Positions 7,023 to 7,890 of a stretch of DNA of 7,890 bases are shown here, one piece after another. The notes beneath the pieces were generated by a model, which ran no database searches, was not told the origin of the DNA, and saw only the letters and a program-made list of their open reading frames with translations. Each line of letters opens with the position of its first letter. The stretch's first letter is position 1. Source of the DNA: an uncultured Bacteroidales bacterium (GTDB taxonomy: Bacteria > Bacteroidota > Bacteroidia > Bacteroidales > UBA3824). The stretch is taken from contig CALFIU010000157.1 of NCBI GenBank assembly GCA_937877455.1, forward strand, positions 1 to 7,890. Direction: 5' to 3'. Made by a program: the position numbers and the translations under genes.

Positions 7023-7598
7023 TTACATCCTCCTCAGTTCCTCTCTCAACTTTTCCTTCTCTTCTTCGCTGAGGTGCTTGGACATAATGTCGCGCACAAG
7101 TTCTTCAACCCGATGCCATTTGTAGGTCTTTACGGTTTTTGGGGCTTTGCCTTCTGTGATAAATTCCGAGAAATCAAGGTTGTTGCGCCAATTTTTGATT
7201 GTTCCGTCGTGATTGACTGCAAGTTCGAGATAGTCTTCAAACCATTTTTCGTATGGCGGAAGAATTGAGGTTGGAACGTAGCCACAAATCTGCCAAAGAG
7301 GTTTTTTGTCGGCATCGAGCAAAGTGTAGGTGCCGCTGTCGCAAACTTTTGCCCACATACGCAGGTAGCCATCTTTGTAGTTCCAATTTTCTACTTTGCC
7401 GTTTTTCAGGTTGATAACATATTCCAACAACTTCGTTTCGGGATTGAGTGTCGGTGGCGTAAAATCGTCGTCGCACTCCAATTCGGTCATACATCCGTCG
7501 TCGAAGGATATAAGATGCGGCTCGTCATCTTTGTCGTAAGGTATTGAAACACAAAGATACTGCGCCTTATTTTCCAATGTTTCTTTTATGTTTTCCAT
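7023..7598 (-). CDS. Hypothetical protein, first gene of the Wadjet-like operon, with internal duplicated motif
   Basis: This 191-aa protein starts with ATG at 7598 and ends with TAA at 7025-7023. I do not recognise a named family. It has no signal peptide or membrane segment and is acidic in its first 50 residues (EPHLISFDDG, ELECDDDFTPP), so it is probably cytoplasmic. A motif occurs twice: residues 58-72 (LEYVINLKNGKVENW) and 124-137 (LELAVNHDGTIKNW). Each forms a beta strand, a Gly turn and an Asn-Trp end, which suggests two copies of a small beta unit. Between them is an aromatic-rich stretch (YLRMWAKVCDSGTYTLLD). Residues 160-191 form a charged helical tail (SEEEKEKLREELRR). The stop codon lies 2 nt from the start of the kleisin-like gene, and its last codons contain that gene's Shine-Dalgarno sequence, so the two are translationally coupled. 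It could be an accessory, regulator or antidote of the defence system, or an unrelated passenger. Nothing in the sequence decides this. Confidence 0.75.
   Translation of the reverse strand: MENIKETLENKAQYLCVSIPYDKDDEPHLISFDDGCMTELECDDDFTPPTLNPETKLLEYVINLKNGKVENWNYKDGYLRMWAKVCDSGTYTLLDADKKPLWQICGYVPTSILPPYEKWFEDYLELAVNHDGTIKNWRNNLDFSEFITEGKAPKTVKTYKWHRVEELVRDIMSKHLSEEEKEKLREELRRM
7029..7034 (-). promoter_or_regulatory. Shine-Dalgarno AGGAGG for the kleisin-like gene, inside the end of the upstream gene
   Basis: A perfect AGGAGG on the minus strand ends 8 nt before the ATG at 7020-7018. It overlaps the last codons of the 191-aa gene (Arg-Arg-Met-stop). It fixes the start of the kleisin-like gene and indicates coupled translation. 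Such a strong Shine-Dalgarno sequence is unusual in Bacteroidota, where most genes lack one, so part of the match may be forced by the overlapping Arg-Arg codons. Confidence 0.5.
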
Positions 7599-7623
7599 AA
7601 TATAATGATTTTTGTTCGCGTTC

Positions 7624-7658
7624 CAAATTTATAAATCATGTGTCATATAGAAAACAAA
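7624..7658 (-). promoter_or_regulatory. Candidate Bacteroidota-type promoter for the Wadjet-like operon
   Basis: On the minus strand a TTTG box (7658-7655) is followed after 23 nt by TAAATTTG (7631-7624), which fits the Bacteroidota -7 consensus TAnnTTTG. The spacing is slightly longer than the usual roughly 19-21 nt. Transcription would start about 20 nt upstream of the ATG at 7598. It is the only gap over 10 nt between the PD-(D/E)XK gene and the Toprim gene, so it is the natural promoter position. The match is short and could be chance in AT-rich DNA. Confidence 0.45.
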
Positions 7659-7663
7659 TTTTT

Positions 7664-7890
7664 TCACCCCATCACCTCATATTCCGCCAGTTCCCAGCCT
7701 TTGAAGACCAAGATTATTGGGTGGAGCGTCCAATTGTGGTCTTTTGCCTTGGTGGACAAATCCTTGGCGGCAATATATTGGGGCAACTGGACACGCGCTT
7801 GTTCCAACAAAGCCTTCACTTCGGCGGGGGTAGCAGAATGGTTGCAATATTTGAGTTCGATGACATAGCCGTGCGGAGTGTCGCGGCGCG
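7664..7890 (-). CDS. C-terminal fragment of AAA-ATPase-like / PD-(D/E)XK nuclease-domain protein (5' end outside window)
   Basis: The 74 visible residues run in frame from the window edge to a TGA at 7666-7664. They begin RRDTPHGYVIELKY, where the strand GYVIELKY carries the E-x-K half of a PD-(D/E)XK active site. A helix follows with the spaced residues LLEQARVQLPQY, matching the helix after the ExK strand in the PDDEXK_9 family. The tail is a hydrophobic strand (HPIILVFKGWEL) and a short acidic end. In Bacteroidales this domain usually ends a protein of about 500-600 aa whose N-terminal part is an AAA-ATPase-like domain (DUF1703-type), often present in many genomic copies. The PD-motif aspartate and the ATPase part would lie to the right of the window. 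The family call is from recognised motif spacing. Its biological role is not established. It ends 65 nt before the next gene and is probably not part of the downstream operon, because a candidate promoter lies between them. Confidence 0.72.
   Translation of the reverse strand, partial: RRDTPHGYVIELKYCNHSATPAEVKALLEQARVQLPQYIAAKDLSTKAKDHNWTLHPIILVFKGWELAEYEVMG

Noticed and set aside
1..7890. CRISPR array, tRNA, rRNA or IS element
   Set aside because: I saw no regularly spaced repeats, no cloverleaf or rRNA-like stretches, and no transposase motif or terminal inverted repeats.

Overview
The window looks like a piece of an accessory island from a Bacteroidota (probably Bacteroidales) genome. 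Three things suggest this. The DNA is AT-rich. The right edge carries the C-terminus of an AAA-ATPase-like/PD-(D/E)XK protein of a kind common in Bacteroidales. The operon start is preceded by a plausible Bacteroidota-type promoter (TTTG ... TAnnTTTG). All supported genes are on the minus strand, so the biological reading order runs from 7890 down to 1.

Layout in transcription order. (1) 7664-7890: 3' end of a PD-(D/E)XK nuclease-domain protein, cut by the window edge. (2) 7599-7663: short intergenic gap with the candidate promoter. (3) 7023-7598: a 191-aa conserved-hypothetical-looking protein with an internal repeat. (4) 6022-7020 plus 5822-6073: one kleisin/MukF (JetA/MksF)-like protein of about 399 aa, split by a one-base frame break in a run of seven A. 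(5) 2617-5787: a 1056-aa SMC/MukB (JetC)-like protein with long coiled coils, a hinge-like insert and a C-terminal ATPase lobe with signature motif and Walker B, but no Walker A. (6) 1766-2617: a 283-aa Toprim (JetD/TopoVIA-like) protein. Genes 3 to 6 are packed with 2-nt gaps or overlaps and read as one operon. (7) 1687-1765: a 79-nt spacer. (8) 1-1686: a large 'polyvalent' mobile-element-type gene, truncated at its 5' end, broken by a frame change between 1150 and 1253, and running off the window.

Interpretation. SMC-like ATPase, kleisin-like partner and Toprim nuclease subunit together are the signature of a Wadjet-type (JetABCD / MksBEF-G / EptABCD) plasmid-defence condensin. No JetB/MukE-like gene is visible, and the N-terminal Walker A lobe of JetC is missing. 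Both absences fall at the same place, the jetA/jetC junction near 5787-5835. The simplest reading is a deletion of jetB plus the 5' part of jetC, with a separate frameshift in jetA, so the locus as sequenced is probably inactive. The otherwise intact 3 kb of jetC and the intact jetD suggest the damage is recent, or that some of it is assembly or sequencing error. The 191-aa gene in front of jetA, whose end overlaps a perfect Shine-Dalgarno sequence for jetA, is a candidate extra component of this Wadjet variant.
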